Source: Gammaproteobacteria bacterium RIFCSPHIGHO2_02_FULL_42_13 (lineage in GTDB: Bacteria; Pseudomonadota; Gammaproteobacteria; UBA12402). Taken from it: a DNA stretch of 12,252 bases. The notes beneath the pieces are model-generated. The model made no database searches and was not told where the DNA came from. It was given only the letters and a program-made list of their open reading frames with translations. Shown here in pieces: positions 6,223 to 12,252 of the stretch (the stretch's first letter is position 1; every line of letters starts with the position of its first letter). The position numbers and the translations under genes were made by a program. The stretch is from positions 1 to 12,252 of the forward strand of contig MGXQ01000032.1 of the NCBI GenBank assembly GCA_001801405.1. Direction: 5' to 3'.

Positions 6223-6861
6223 TTACGACCCTGTCTGTTTCTCTCGAATCTCATCCAGCTCTTTACAGTCAATACAAAGACGCGCGGTAGGCCGAGCTTC
6301 TAATCGTCGCAATCCAATTTCCTCACCACACGCCTCACAATAACCATATTCGCCTTCGTCAACAGCATGTAAGGAGCTTTCGATTTTTTTAATCAATTTA
6401 CGATCGCGATCGCGCGCGCGCAATTCTAAATTGACTTCTTCTTCCTGCGTTGCACGATCATTAAGATCCGCCAACACCACAGAACCCACTCGCATTTGAT
6501 TGACCGTGCGATTTGCCTCTGTCATTAAACGGTTACGCCACACCAGTAAAATCTTTCGAAAATGATCGCTCATCATTGGACTCATATAATCTTCCGACGC
6601 CTTCGTCTGATACGGCGCGATTCCTTCTGGCTCAAATTTAATTGTTTGTACTTTCATAGGTCGTTTAACTTTTTTAGTTTGTTGAATAATTTCCACTTTC
6701 TTTTTAGAAGCGATTATTTTTTTACTGCCCGATTCTACCCTCTTTTTGGTTTTTGTCTTTGCTGGTTTCGCCTTCTTTTTTGGCGCGCGCGAATTAACAA
6801 CACGATTCTTTTTGGCGTGTTTTGTTGCGGTCTTTTTCGTTCGTTTTGATTTAACAGGCAT
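6223..6861 (-). CDS. dksA: RNA polymerase-binding transcription factor DksA with long basic N-terminal tail
   Basis: DksA enters the secondary channel of RNA polymerase and with ppGpp drives the stringent response. From ATG 6861 (GGAGG seven bases upstream; a TTG one codon earlier is less likely) it has 212 residues, against 151 in E. coli. Residues 1-70 are a Lys-rich, low-complexity, histone H1-like tail (KKAKPAKTKTKK). The canonical domain begins around GIAPYQTKASEDYM (80-93). The coiled-coil tip retains DLNDRA (D132, D135, A137), equivalent to the functional Asp-Asp-Ala of E. coli DksA. The zinc finger is C175-x2-C178 and C196-x2-C199, and the end REKQTGS is conserved. It follows prmC on the same strand after 84 AT-rich bases, so it may have its own promoter. 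The core call is secure; the tail's function (DNA or RNA binding) is inference. Confidence 0.95.
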   Translation of the reverse strand: MPVKSKRTKKTATKHAKKNRVVNSRAPKKKAKPAKTKTKKRVESGSKKIIASKKKVEIIQQTKKVKRPMKVQTIKFEPEGIAPYQTKASEDYMSPMMSDHFRKILLVWRNRLMTEANRTVNQMRVGSVVLADLNDRATQEEEVNLELRARDRDRKLIKKIESSLHAVDEGEYGYCEACGEEIGLRRLEARPTARLCIDCKELDEIREKQTGS

Positions 6862-6945
6862 CAAAAAACCTCCTCTATAAAACAGGGCATAACAAAAAAT
6901 ATAAGAATTATCTTAGCATGTTTTTTGTTTTTACCAAACAACTCA
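6862..6945 (-). promoter_or_regulatory. prmC-dksA intergenic region with AT-rich hairpin and possible dksA promoter
   Basis: AACAAAAAA (6891-6899) pairs with TTTTTTGTT (6921-6929), and TAAGA/TCTTA (6902-6906, 6911-6915) forms an inner stem. On the minus strand this gives a stem ending in a U-tract, a possible weak terminator for prmC. A GATAAT (6907-6912 read on the minus strand) could be a dksA -10 box, with TTGGTA 19 bases upstream, which is far from ideal. GAGGAGG for dksA lies at about 6868-6874. Confidence 0.3.
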
Positions 6946-7779
6946 TCATAAAATTCTGGCACATGTCATGCGTTCATGGTTAGCTAAATCGCGATAGGTC
7001 ACAATAGACGAATATCCCGTATGCTTAAAAATATTCCTCGCCGCCGCCCCCTGATTGAACCCATGCTCTATCATCAAATAACCACCAGGATGCAAAAATG
7101 CTCTCGCCTGTTCACAAATTTGTTGAACATCTGACAAGCCATTATTATCCGAAAACAAGGCGCTTTTTGGCTCAAATGTCACATCTAAATTGATTAAATG
7201 TAAATCATCAGATGAAATGTAAGGAGGGTTGCTTATAATTGCATCAAATTTTTGATCGGGCAGTGCCTGACACCATTCGCCTAAGTAATATTGAATATTC
7301 GCCAGTTTCAAACGTCGACCATTATTCTGCGCCAACGCGAGCGCGACCGCCGAACGATCCGTTGCAACTAATTTCCAAGACGGACGTTCATGCGCCAAGG
7401 CCAGCGCAATTGCACCACTGCCTGTCCCTAAATCGGCAACGCGACAACTTATATCCTCGGATAAATATTTTAATGCTTGCTCAACCAACATTTCTGTTTC
7501 GGGTCGTGGCACCAACACGCCCGGCATCACACATAAATCTAATGACCAAAATTCACAACGCTCAACAAGATAGGCAATCGGCTCGCCCTTTTCTCTACGC
7601 TTCACATATTCATTCATCGCACGTAATTGCGAAGAGGTTAGCGAATGTTCAAAACTCACCTGCAACTTTTCGCGCGATATATTTAGCACATGCGCCAACA
7701 ACAGTTCCGCATCTAATCGCGCCGTCGGCGATGTTGTTAAAAGACGAGTAGATTGTGCAAGACAATTGGCAACGTTCAT
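6946..7779 (-). CDS. prmC: Peptide chain release factor N5-glutamine methyltransferase
   Basis: PrmC methylates the Gln of the GGQ motif in release factors RF1 and RF2 using SAM, raising termination efficiency. At 277 residues it equals the usual length. The N-terminal helical domain (1-75) that docks on the release factor is followed by PRPETE (91-96), SAM motif I DLGTGSGAIALAL (116-128) and the catalytic NPPY (184-187). It starts four bases after the prfA stop codon on the same strand, with no strong Shine-Dalgarno. Translational coupling to its substrate gene prfA is therefore likely, the usual arrangement. One oddity: YLVERCEFW (70-78) has Val-Glu where most members have a Gly in the Y-L-x-G stretch. 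Confidence 0.95.
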   Translation of the reverse strand: MNVANCLAQSTRLLTTSPTARLDAELLLAHVLNISREKLQVSFEHSLTSSQLRAMNEYVKRREKGEPIAYLVERCEFWSLDLCVMPGVLVPRPETEMLVEQALKYLSEDISCRVADLGTGSGAIALALAHERPSWKLVATDRSAVALALAQNNGRRLKLANIQYYLGEWCQALPDQKFDAIISNPPYISSDDLHLINLDVTFEPKSALFSDNNGLSDVQQICEQARAFLHPGGYLMIEHGFNQGAAARNIFKHTGYSSIVTYRDLANHERMTCARIL

Positions 7780-7783
7780 AAAA

Positions 7784-8863
7784 TCAATTTTGTGCTGACA
7801 ATAAATCAGTTTGATGTTCTTGAATGAGCGGCTGAATGATTTGATCCAATTGGCCTTCCATCACATAACTCAATTTATATAAAGTTAAGTTGATGCGATG
7901 ATCCGTCACGCGACCTTGCGGATAGTTGTACGTACGAATACGCTCTGAACGATCGCCGGAACCCACCAAATTACGACGTGTTTGCGCAATATGATCCTGC
8001 TGTTTTTTACGCTCTGCGGATAATATTTTCGCTTGCAATACCGACATCGCACGCGCTTTATTTTTATGTTGCGAACGTTCATCCTGACATTCCACCACAA
8101 CGCCCGTCGGAATATGCGTAATACGCACCGCGGAATCGGTGCGATTAACATGTTGCCCGCCAGCACCGGATGCGCGAAACGTATCAATGCGCAAATCACT
8201 CGGATTTAGATCAATATGATCAATCGCTGTCGCTTCCGGTAAAACCGCCACGGTACACGCCGATGTATGTATGCGGCCTTGCGTTTCGGTTTCAGGTACA
8301 CGCTGTACGCGATGCGCACCCGATTCAAATTTTAATTGTGAATAAACATTTTTACCGATCAAGCGAACGATAATTTCTTTATAGCCGCCATGTTCGCCAA
8401 CACTCTCATGAATAATTTCAACGCGCCAACCTTTTTGTTCCGCGTAATAAGAATACATGCGAAACAAGTCACCCACAAAAATTGCGGCCTCATCGCCACC
8501 TGTACCCGCACGAATTTCCAAAAAAACGTTTTTATCATCATCCGGATCTTTGGGTAACAATAACACTCTTAATTCTTTTTCTGCATCAGCTATTTGTTGT
8601 TCTGCAACGTGAAACTCATCTTTAGCCAATTCATGCATCGATGGATCTTCATCATCCATAAGTATTTTTGCATTTTCGCATGATTCCATCGCACGCTGAT
8701 ATTGCTGAAATTTTTCAACTACCGGCTCCAACTGTGAATATTCTTTTGATAATTCCCGACAACGATTTTGATCGCTGAGCACCTCGCTATCCGTTAACAG
8801 TTTGGCTAACGACATATGACGATCGACTAATGATTCTAGTTTTTTATAAATTGATGGTTCCAT
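7784..8863 (-). CDS. prfA: Peptide chain release factor 1
   Basis: RF1 recognises UAA and UAG in the ribosomal A site and triggers peptide release. The 359 residues match the family (360 in E. coli). Visible are the N-terminal helical domain 1 (to about 110), GTGGDEAA (120-127) opening domain 2, the stop-codon-reading P-x-T motif as PET (190-192) within HRVQRVPETETQGRIHTSA, and the catalytic GGQ (235-237) in GAGGQHVNRTDSAVR. The P-x-T motif and absence of the SPF motif separate it from RF2. Start ATG 8863 has AGGA six bases upstream. It is first in the prfA-prmC unit. In E. coli hemA precedes prfA; here the divergent lolB lies only 32 bases away and hemA is absent. Confidence 0.97.
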   Translation of the reverse strand: MEPSIYKKLESLVDRHMSLAKLLTDSEVLSDQNRCRELSKEYSQLEPVVEKFQQYQRAMESCENAKILMDDEDPSMHELAKDEFHVAEQQIADAEKELRVLLLPKDPDDDKNVFLEIRAGTGGDEAAIFVGDLFRMYSYYAEQKGWRVEIIHESVGEHGGYKEIIVRLIGKNVYSQLKFESGAHRVQRVPETETQGRIHTSACTVAVLPEATAIDHIDLNPSDLRIDTFRASGAGGQHVNRTDSAVRITHIPTGVVVECQDERSQHKNKARAMSVLQAKILSAERKKQQDHIAQTRRNLVGSGDRSERIRTYNYPQGRVTDHRINLTLYKLSYVMEGQLDQIIQPLIQEHQTDLLSAQN

Positions 8864-8895
8864 ATTTATCCTATTAATTCTAAGATAGCACCATT

Positions 8896-9510
8896 ATGAA
8901 AGATATCGGTCACAAAATGAAGTCTCTTGTCACAATAACCTGTTTCTTGGGATTAACCGCCTGCACCAGCATGATACCCAGTAACCAGCCACCACTGAAT
9001 CAACCGATGAGCTGGCCGGCACGACAAACCGAGCTTTCTCAGATAAAAAGCTGGACGATCAAAGGCGCCATCGCCATTCAAACCGAAAAACAAGCCGAAA
9101 CCGCTTACATCAACTGGTCGCAAAACGAGCAAAACTATCAAATGCATATCTTCGGCCCACTCGGTATAGCATCTGTCACCATCGACGGCAAACCCGGTAA
9201 AATTATCATGGCATTGCCCAACCAAGCACCGGTGGAAGCCAAAACGCCCGAAAATTTACTCCCAAAAGAACTCGGGTGGACCTTGCCCGTTTCAAATCTG
9301 TTTTTTTGGATCCGCGGTTTACCGATATCCAGCAAACCAGCTATCAAAAAATTTGACGCTTATCATCACCTCACTCAACTGAAACAATCCGGTTGGACAA
9401 TACAGTATTTACGCTACACCGGTGTCAAAAACACCGATCTACCCAGTAAAATTTTCCTCACTTATCCAAACCTATCGCTACGCATCATCGTCTCTCAATG
9501 GCAAATATAA
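8896..9510 (+). CDS. lolB: Outer-membrane lipoprotein insertion protein LolB
   Basis: LolB is itself a lipoprotein that receives lipoproteins from the carrier LolA and inserts them in the outer membrane. The 204 residues compare with 207 in E. coli. A lipoprotein signal ends in LTAC (lipobox, Cys23), with Thr at +2, compatible with outer-membrane sorting. The mature part shows LolB features in order: SWTIKGAIAIQTEKQAETAYINWSQ (51-75), YQMHIFGPLGIASVTIDG and the FFWIRGLPI segment (about 136-144), which corresponds to RQWILGLPG in E. coli. A start at Met8 (8917) would give a more compact signal peptide and cannot be excluded; neither start has a strong Shine-Dalgarno. The last codons TGG CAA ATA TAA are duplicated 181 bases downstream beyond a palindromic insertion. 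Confidence 0.88.
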   Translation: MKDIGHKMKSLVTITCFLGLTACTSMIPSNQPPLNQPMSWPARQTELSQIKSWTIKGAIAIQTEKQAETAYINWSQNEQNYQMHIFGPLGIASVTIDGKPGKIIMALPNQAPVEAKTPENLLPKELGWTLPVSNLFFWIRGLPISSKPAIKKFDAYHHLTQLKQSGWTIQYLRYTGVKNTDLPSKIFLTYPNLSLRIIVSQWQI

Positions 9511-9677
9511 CTATTCACCGCAAAACCTAAAACACGGAGAACGTTCAGATTTTGGATGATTTTGGGTGAAAAATCGATGAGAAAGCGGAGTGTACACGAT
9601 AGTACATGAGCATTTTGAAGAGATTTTTCGCCCAAAAGCACCAAAATATGGACGTTCCTTGTTTGTGCTGAATAGTT
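9509..9677. mobile_element. MITE-like palindromic insertion at the 3' end of lolB
   Basis: About 169 bases bounded by AACTATTCA (9509-9517) and TGAATAGTT (9669-9677), perfect inverted ends. Long imperfect arms at 9539-9575 and 9622-9658 (GAACGTTC, TTTTGG, TTTTGGG and GAAAAATC blocks against their complements) surround a core with TGTAC/GTACA (9591-9595, 9602-9606). It is flanked by 12-base near-copies, AATGGCAAATAT (9497-9508) and ACTGGCAAATAT (9678-9689), of which the last ten agree. It encodes nothing. The whole folds as a cruciform or long RNA hairpin and could act as lolB terminator. The element's first two bases (AA) complete the lolB stop codon. Confidence 0.65.
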
Positions 9678-9712
9678 ACTGGCAAATATAACTGATATTT
9701 TCCGCTATCATG

Positions 9713-9741
9713 TTGACAGAAACCCGATCAATCTGGACAAT
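9713..9741 (+). promoter_or_regulatory. Sigma-70 promoter for tRNA-Gln and probably prs
   Basis: A perfect TTGACA (9713-9718), a 17-nt spacer and GACAAT (9736-9741; four of six -10 positions). A start near 9748 gives a leader of about 15 nt before the tRNA. No other promoter is apparent before prs. Confidence 0.6.
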
Positions 9742-9762
9742 ATGCAGGCTTGAGTTTGTTAT

Positions 9763-9837
9763 TGGGGTGTCGCCAAGCGGCAAGGCACGGGGTTTTGATC
9801 CCCGCATCCGTAGGTTCGAATCCTACCACCCCAGCCA
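9763..9837 (+). tRNA. tRNA-Gln (UUG anticodon)
   Basis: The 75-nt sequence folds as a complete cloverleaf. Acceptor TGGGGTG (9763-9769) pairs with CACCCCA (9827-9833), discriminator G is 9834 and CCA is encoded (9835-9837). The anticodon stem CGGGG/CCCCG (9788-9792, 9800-9804) closes a loop TTTTGAT with anticodon TTG at 9795-9797. The T arm contains GGTTCGAATCC. The U1 at the start of the acceptor, the GCCAAGCGG D-arm and the anticodon all fit glutamine. It lies 22 bases before the prs start, on the same strand. Confidence 0.97.
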
Positions 9838-9859
9838 TCAACATTTATGGGACAATATT

Positions 9860-10807
9860 GTGGACAAAAAAATGATGCTTTTCAGTGGTAATTCCAATCC
9901 TATTCTCGCAAAACAAATTGCCGAACACCTGAAAATGACACTGGGAAAGGCGCGTGTTGAGCGATTTAGCGATGGCGAAATGAATATCGAGATTTTAGAA
10001 AATGTTCGCGGCCACGACGTTTTTGTCATTCAATCCACCTGTGCACCGTCTAGCGAAAATCTCATGGAACTCGTCATCATGTGCGATGCGCTGCGTCGCG
10101 CATCCGCCGCTAAAATTACGGCTGTCATTCCCTATTTTGGTTTTGCACGACAAGATCGACGCGTCCGAAGCGCTCGTGTGCCCATTTCGGCTAAAGTCGT
10201 TGCAGATATGCTCGCCGTTGTCGGCTTTCATCGCGTACTCACCGTTGATCTGCATGCCGACCAAATTCAAGGCTTTTTTTATATGCCACTCGATAACGTC
10301 TATGCGACGCCGATCATGTTAGATGATATTAGGCAAAAGAAATTTGAAAAAATCATGTTTATTTCACCTGATGTGGGCGGGGTTGTGCGCGCACGCTCTT
10401 TTGTAAAACATTTTCCGGGCTCTGACTTAGCCATTATCGATAAACGTCGACCGAATCCCAATGAAGCGCGCGTGATGCATATCATTGGGGATGTTCAAGG
10501 TTATAATTGTATCATTATCGACGATATCGTTGACACGGCTGGCACGATGACCAAAGCTGTTCAAGCACTCAAAGAAAACGGTGCCAAAACCATCACCGCT
10601 TATGCCACTCATCCGGTGCTCTCTGGCAACGCCATTGAAAATATCAACAATTCACTGCTCGACGAGCTTGTTGTCGGCGACACGATTCCCTTGAGCGAAA
10701 CCGCCCGACAATGCCCTCGCATCCGACAGCTTTCTTTAAGCGGCCTCCTCGCCCAAGCTATTCGACGGGTCAGTGAGTCGGAGTCATTGAGCTCGATGTT
10801 TATATAA
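9860..10807 (+). CDS. prs: Ribose-phosphate pyrophosphokinase (PRPP synthetase)
   Basis: Prs makes 5-phosphoribosyl-1-diphosphate from ribose 5-phosphate and ATP, for purine, pyrimidine, His, Trp and NAD synthesis. From GTG 9860 it has 315 residues, the same as E. coli. This start has GGGA seven bases upstream; ATG 9872, giving MMLFSGN, is the main alternative. The open frame extends further left, through tRNA-Gln, which cannot be coding. Motifs: FSDGE (36-40), RQDRRVRSARVPISAKVVADML (97-118, ATP-binding flexible loop), the PRPP synthetase signature VDLHADQIQGFF (129-140), PDVGGVVRAR (170-179) and the ribose-phosphate loop DDIVDTAGT (221-229). It is a soluble hexameric enzyme in the family. 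ispE, which precedes prs in E. coli, is absent; tRNA-Gln takes its place. Confidence 0.95.
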   Translation: MDKKMMLFSGNSNPILAKQIAEHLKMTLGKARVERFSDGEMNIEILENVRGHDVFVIQSTCAPSSENLMELVIMCDALRRASAAKITAVIPYFGFARQDRRVRSARVPISAKVVADMLAVVGFHRVLTVDLHADQIQGFFYMPLDNVYATPIMLDDIRQKKFEKIMFISPDVGGVVRARSFVKHFPGSDLAIIDKRRPNPNEARVMHIIGDVQGYNCIIIDDIVDTAGTMTKAVQALKENGAKTITAYATHPVLSGNAIENINNSLLDELVVGDTIPLSETARQCPRIRQLSLSGLLAQAIRRVSESESLSSMFI

Positions 10808-10866
10808 CATTCTAGGATGTGCGAACAGGTAGGTCTCAAATATATAGAAATTTGCTCAAATATAGG

Positions 10867-10896
10867 TATAATTCCCTCTGGCTTGGTCGCGAGCCA
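10867..10896 (+). promoter_or_regulatory. Possible rplY-pth promoter -10 box and leader hairpin
   Basis: TATAAT at 10867-10872 lies 55 bases before the rplY start, but no good -35 box is seen at 16-18 bases. A small hairpin, TGGCT/AGCCA (10879-10883, 10892-10896), would be near the 5' end of the leader. With 120 bases between prs and rplY, a separate promoter is plausible but unproven. Confidence 0.35.
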
Positions 10897-10927
10897 AAAT
10901 ATATAAAAATTAACCAGGAGAACTGCT

Positions 10928-11662
10928 ATGTCAACCATTACTGCATTAGAAGCCAGTATGCGTGCTGATATAGGGAAAGGTGCGAGCCGCCGCCTACGAA
11001 AAACCGGACTTATACCGGGGATTATCTATGGCGCCAAGCAAGCACCGATTTCTATCAATCTGCAACACCATAAGATCATCAAAGCCTTAGAAGATGAGGC
11101 TTTTTACTCTCGAATTTTGACGCTGAAGCTCGACGGCAAAGATCAACAGGTCGTGCTGAAAGACTTACAGCGCCATCCCTTTAAAAAACAAATTTTGCAT
11201 ATGGATTTTTTGCGCGTTAAATCCGATGAAGCAATCATCCGTACCATTCAATTACATTTCATCAACGAAACCATTGCCCCCGGCATCAAAATAGGCGGCG
11301 GTACCGTTTTACATTATGAAAAAGAAGTTGAAATTTCTTGTTTACCGGCCAACTTACCTGACTTTATCGAAGTCGATGTCGGCAATGTAGAATTGGATCA
11401 AGTTATTCATTTTGGTGATTTAAAATTACCAAAAGGCGTTAAACTGGCGTCAGAAAAAGACGCGGGGTTACCGGTTGTCACCATCCATATTCCAAAAGTG
11501 GTTGAAGAAGAAACAGAAACAGCAGCACCAGTTGCAATTGAAACCGAAATCACCACTGAGAAAAAAGAAGATGAAACAGCTGACGCCGCATCATCAGATA
11601 AGGACAAGGACAAGGACAAGGACAAAGATAAAGGAAAGGAGAAAGGAAAAGATAAGAAGTAA
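10928..11662 (+). CDS. rplY: 50S ribosomal protein L25 (TL5/CTC type, long form)
   Basis: L25 binds 5S rRNA in the large subunit. The 244-residue protein is the long two-domain form: an N-terminal L25 domain (1-95, with GKGASRRLRKTGLIPGIIYG at 16-35 and HPFKKQILHMDFLRV at 83-97) and a C-terminal TL5 beta domain (about 100-190). E. coli has only a 94-residue single-domain form. The tail (191-244) is acidic then strictly alternating Asp-Lys/Gly-Lys and looks disordered. The DK run (224-235) is encoded partly by four perfect AGGACA hexamers (11601-11624). Shine-Dalgarno AGGAG lies seven bases before ATG. pth follows nine bases after the stop, an arrangement common in gammaproteobacteria. Confidence 0.94.
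   Translation: MSTITALEASMRADIGKGASRRLRKTGLIPGIIYGAKQAPISINLQHHKIIKALEDEAFYSRILTLKLDGKDQQVVLKDLQRHPFKKQILHMDFLRVKSDEAIIRTIQLHFINETIAPGIKIGGGTVLHYEKEVEISCLPANLPDFIEVDVGNVELDQVIHFGDLKLPKGVKLASEKDAGLPVVTIHIPKVVEEETETAAPVAIETEITTEKKEDETADAASSDKDKDKDKDKDKGKEKGKDKK
11601..11624 (+). repeat. Tandem AGGACA hexanucleotide repeat within rplY
   Basis: Four perfect six-base units followed by degenerate purine-rich units (AAGATA and similar). Slippage by whole units would change the number of Asp-Lys pairs without shifting the frame. Confidence 0.85.
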
Positions 11663-11671
11663 GGGAGCTAC

Positions 11672-12250
11672 ATGTCCATCAAACTCATCGTCGGCCTTGG
11701 TAATCCGGGCTCAACATATGCGGAAACACGGCACAATGCCGGCGTATGGTTTGTCGAACGTTTGCTTCAATCACACAATGTCATGTTATATCCCGACAAT
11801 AAATTTCAGGGATCAGCGGGCAAGTTAAACCTGCATTCAAACAATATTCATGTTTTCATTCCATCAACCTATATGAATGAAAGTGGTCAAGCGGTGTTAT
11901 CCATCGCACATTTTTATAAAATTCTGCCCCATGAAATTTTAATCGCGCACGACGAGCTCGATTTACCTACCGGCATTGCACGCTTAAAACAAGGCGGCGG
12001 ACATGCCGGCCATAATGGCTTGCGCGATATTATTTCACATTTACACAGCCCTGACTTTTGGCGTCTGCGCATCGGCATCAATCATCCAGGCATTAAAGAA
12101 GATGTCGCGGATTATGTTTTACATGCCCCCAATAAATCCGATCAACATAATATCGAATCAGCGATCGATCACGCGCTGGATGTTATGCCTGATTTTCTCG
12201 GCAATGATCCACAACAAGCCATTCAAACATTACACAGCACAGAAGAATAA
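11672..12250 (+). CDS. pth: Peptidyl-tRNA hydrolase
   Basis: Pth cleaves the ester bond of peptidyl-tRNA released from stalled ribosomes and recycles tRNA; it is a cytosolic monomer. The 192 residues are close to E. coli (194). The active-site set is complete: GLGNPG (8-13, N11), TRHNAG with catalytic H21, MNESG (68-72, N69), HDELDLPTG with D94, and GGGHAGHNGLRDI (108-120, N115). Shine-Dalgarno GGGAG (11663-11667) sits directly after the rplY stop, so the pair is co-transcribed. The stop codon ends two bases before the window edge, so the gene is complete. Confidence 0.97.
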   Translation: MSIKLIVGLGNPGSTYAETRHNAGVWFVERLLQSHNVMLYPDNKFQGSAGKLNLHSNNIHVFIPSTYMNESGQAVLSIAHFYKILPHEILIAHDELDLPTGIARLKQGGGHAGHNGLRDIISHLHSPDFWRLRIGINHPGIKEDVADYVLHAPNKSDQHNIESAIDHALDVMPDFLGNDPQQAIQTLHSTEE

Positions 12251-12252
12251 TT

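Noticed and set aside
6038..6343. Two overlapping plus-strand reading frames across the IS end and dksA 3' region
   Set aside because: They cross the inverted repeat, the palindromic repeat and antisense dksA; composition follows the repeats and there is no ribosome site.
7239..7751. Long frame antisense to prmC
   Set aside because: Prolonged openness is a by-product of prmC codon use; no conserved features.
9710..9859. N-terminal extension of prs by 50 codons
   Set aside because: The extension reads through the promoter and the whole tRNA-Gln gene and has no family counterpart; the GTG at 9860 gives the normal length.
11475..11828. Plus-strand frame overlapping the rplY tail and pth
   Set aside because: It is the shifted frame of the purine-rich rplY repeat and of the pth coding sequence, with no start signal.

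Overview
The window looks like chromosomal DNA of a gammaproteobacterium of moderate-to-low GC, most probably from or near the Legionellales/Coxiella group. This rests on protein resemblance, on gene order (prfA-prmC-dksA diverging from lolB-tRNA-Gln-prs-rplY-pth), on the absence of ispE from its usual place between lolB and prs, and on an IS1111-type (IS110 family) element. Taxonomy is inference; no rRNA gene is present.

Left third (1-2900): an accessory, decaying region. A SAM-dependent methyltransferase gene has lost its middle and reading frame (98-630). It is followed by about 540 nt of repeat-rich non-coding DNA, an intact UbiE/Coq5-like methyltransferase on the minus strand, a stem-loop with a GAAGCGAAGCGAA loop, and coaX (type III pantothenate kinase) on the minus strand.

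Middle (2900-6220): a secreted 5'-nucleotidase-type phosphohydrolase diverges from coaX. Downstream is a complete IS1111-type element, about 4508-6065. Its transposase start codon and Shine-Dalgarno lie in a hairpin that also contains an extra copy of the terminal repeat. Its roughly 470-nt right non-coding end is highly structured and holds a 12-nt segment identical to the element's own right junction. This is the best candidate for a bridge/seekRNA guide locus. The element sits against a GTCATTCCGG-capped palindromic intergenic repeat.

Right half (6220-12252): conserved housekeeping genes. On the minus strand are prfA (release factor 1), prmC (RF1/RF2 glutamine methyltransferase) and dksA (RNA polymerase-binding regulator with a long histone-like basic tail). 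On the plus strand are lolB (lipoprotein insertion), a 170-nt palindromic MITE-like insertion flanked by a probable target duplication, tRNA-Gln(UUG), prs (PRPP synthase), rplY (ribosomal protein L25/TL5 with a Lys/Asp tail) and pth (peptidyl-tRNA hydrolase). Most of these serve translation: termination (prfA, prmC), the ribosome (rplY), charged-tRNA supply (tRNA-Gln, pth) and stringent control (dksA). Compared with the E. coli layout, hemA is missing beside prfA and ispE beside prs.

Two classes of dispersed palindromic repeat, each with at least two copies here, fill the intergenic spaces. They are probably genome-wide families.
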